Below are positions 63,607 to 64,000 of a DNA stretch of 64,000 nucleotides, in pieces. The stretch comes from JBCCXZ01 sp965228005. GTDB taxonomy: Bacteria > Planctomycetota > Planctomycetia > Pirellulales > Lacipirellulaceae. Both the position numbers and the translations under genes were made by a program. The stretch is from assembly GCA_965228005.1 (NCBI GenBank), contig CBDDGV010000002.1, forward strand, positions 124,001 through 188,000, in the 5' to 3' direction. Each line of letters starts with the position of its first letter. Positions within the stretch are counted from its first letter, which is position 1. The notes under the pieces are model-generated. The model saw nothing but the letters and a program-made list of their open reading frames with translations. It was not told where the DNA came from and ran no database searches.

Positions 63607-64000
63607 CTAGCGGCAAGGGCAGCACACGCACACGGGAACCTGCTTGCAGTAGGTCATCGGGACGCACCGCGTGACAGTGTAGTTCACCTTGCGGGGAACA
63701 CACTTGTAGCACTTGATGGTCTTCTGCTCGCACACCTTCTTGCACACCGTGTAGCACACGGTCTTGGTGCGAGTTTCGGGGACCATCTTGCAAACCTTGT
63801 AGCAGCAAGTGCGGGTCTCGGGGACCATCTTGCAGACCTTGTAGCAGCAGGTGCGGGTCTCCGGCACCATCTTGCAGACCTTGTAGCAGCAAGTGCGGGT
63901 CTCCGGCACCATCTTGCACACCTTGTAGCACACGGTCTTGGTGCGGGTCTCGGGAACCATCTTGCACACCTTGTAGCAGCAAGTACGGGTCTCGGGGACC
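63607..64000 (-). CDS. Cysteine-rich YTV-type repeat protein (5' end cut by window edge)
   Basis: The C-terminal 130 residues of a planctomycete repeat protein; the N-terminus lies beyond the edge. The unit CCYKVCKMVPETRT (14 residues, 42 bp) is repeated nearly identically several times, alternating with a KTVCYKVCKMVPETRT variant of 16 residues. The C-terminus becomes QVPVCVCCPCR. YTV-type repeats are described mainly from planctomycetes and are thought to belong to exported or cell-surface proteins. The density of paired cysteines suggests disulfide cross-linking or metal binding; function unknown. The internal GTG near 63969 is not the start, because the repeat continues in frame to the edge. 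Confidence 0.85.
   Translation of the reverse strand, partial: VPETRTCCYKVCKMVPETRTKTVCYKVCKMVPETRTCCYKVCKMVPETRTCCYKVCKMVPETRTCCYKVCKMVPETRTKTVCYTVCKKVCEQKTIKCYKCVPRKVNYTVTRCVPMTYCKQVPVCVCCPCR

Noticed and set aside
63607..64000. Direct repeats resembling a CRISPR array
   Set aside because: The 42-bp units are contiguous with no variable spacers and encode an in-frame peptide repeat.

Overview
The window looks like a piece of a GC-rich planctomycete chromosome, most likely order Pirellulales. Lineage markers seen directly are a planctomycete-type cytochrome c / DUF1587-DUF1592-DUF1588 protein running off the left edge, a PEP-CTERM exosortase-substrate protein, an excisionase-like HTH fused to a receiver domain, and a cysteine-rich YTV-type repeat protein running off the right edge. 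Genes are dense, on both strands, and mostly housekeeping; I see no prophage, insertion sequence, CRISPR array, rRNA or tRNA. lpxA implies lipid A synthesis.

Layout. 1-4.5 kb (minus): cytochrome c/DUF1587 protein, D-aminoacylase-like amidohydrolase, PEP-CTERM protein. 4.7-6.1 kb (plus): EamA transporter and YjbQ-family protein. 6.3-8.6 kb (minus): DUF4105 lipoprotein, hisG, hisE. 8.7-11.2 kb: miaA (plus), then polyprenyl diphosphate synthase and moaC (minus). 12.0-13.1 kb: a cold-shock protein with a long leader, and the HTH-receiver regulator. 13.8-20.9 kb (minus): smc, an FlgI-like lipoprotein, yidD, rnpA and a DnaJ-family chaperone. 21-23.6 kb (plus): a CehA/McbA-like protein and a class 3 lipase. 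23.6-33.2 kb (minus): ppk1, a Dabb protein, ftsH, a MORN-repeat protein, glgC, leuS. 33.4-38.5 kb (plus): homoserine dehydrogenase, an ApgM-family proposed homoserine kinase, an HTTM membrane protein, a BFN-domain protein and a small membrane protein. 38.5-45.8 kb (minus): lysC with a doubled ACT module, a small HTTM-tail-like protein, valS, cimA. 46.4-49.6 kb (plus): SPFH protein and serine hydrolase. 49.6-54.5 kb (minus): Uma2 nuclease, ftsK, truB. 54.7-63.5 kb: rsmG, DUF3467, TPR (minus), lpxA, a secreted hypothetical, endonuclease V and ppdK. 63.6 kb to the edge (minus): the YTV-type protein.

How genes work together. lysC, hom and the ApgM-like enzyme form a plausible aspartate-to-threonine branch, and cimA feeds 2-oxobutyrate for isoleucine independently of threonine. 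hisE-hisG are coupled steps of histidine synthesis. dnaJ-rnpA-yidD are overlapping or tightly packed. ppdK and glgC point to central carbon and glycogen metabolism, and ppk1 to polyphosphate storage.

The most unusual layer is not protein-coding. At least six intergenic regions carry long imperfect inverted repeats built from short, quasi-periodic words, a different word family in most of them, arranged as simple, nested or interleaved stems. A related word array and a perfect 13-bp palindrome also lie in frame inside ftsK and leuS. A REP/BIME-like double palindrome follows hisG. These repeats, the doubled lysC regulatory module, the split HTTM-like protein and the degenerate CehA/McbA-like protein are what I would look at first.
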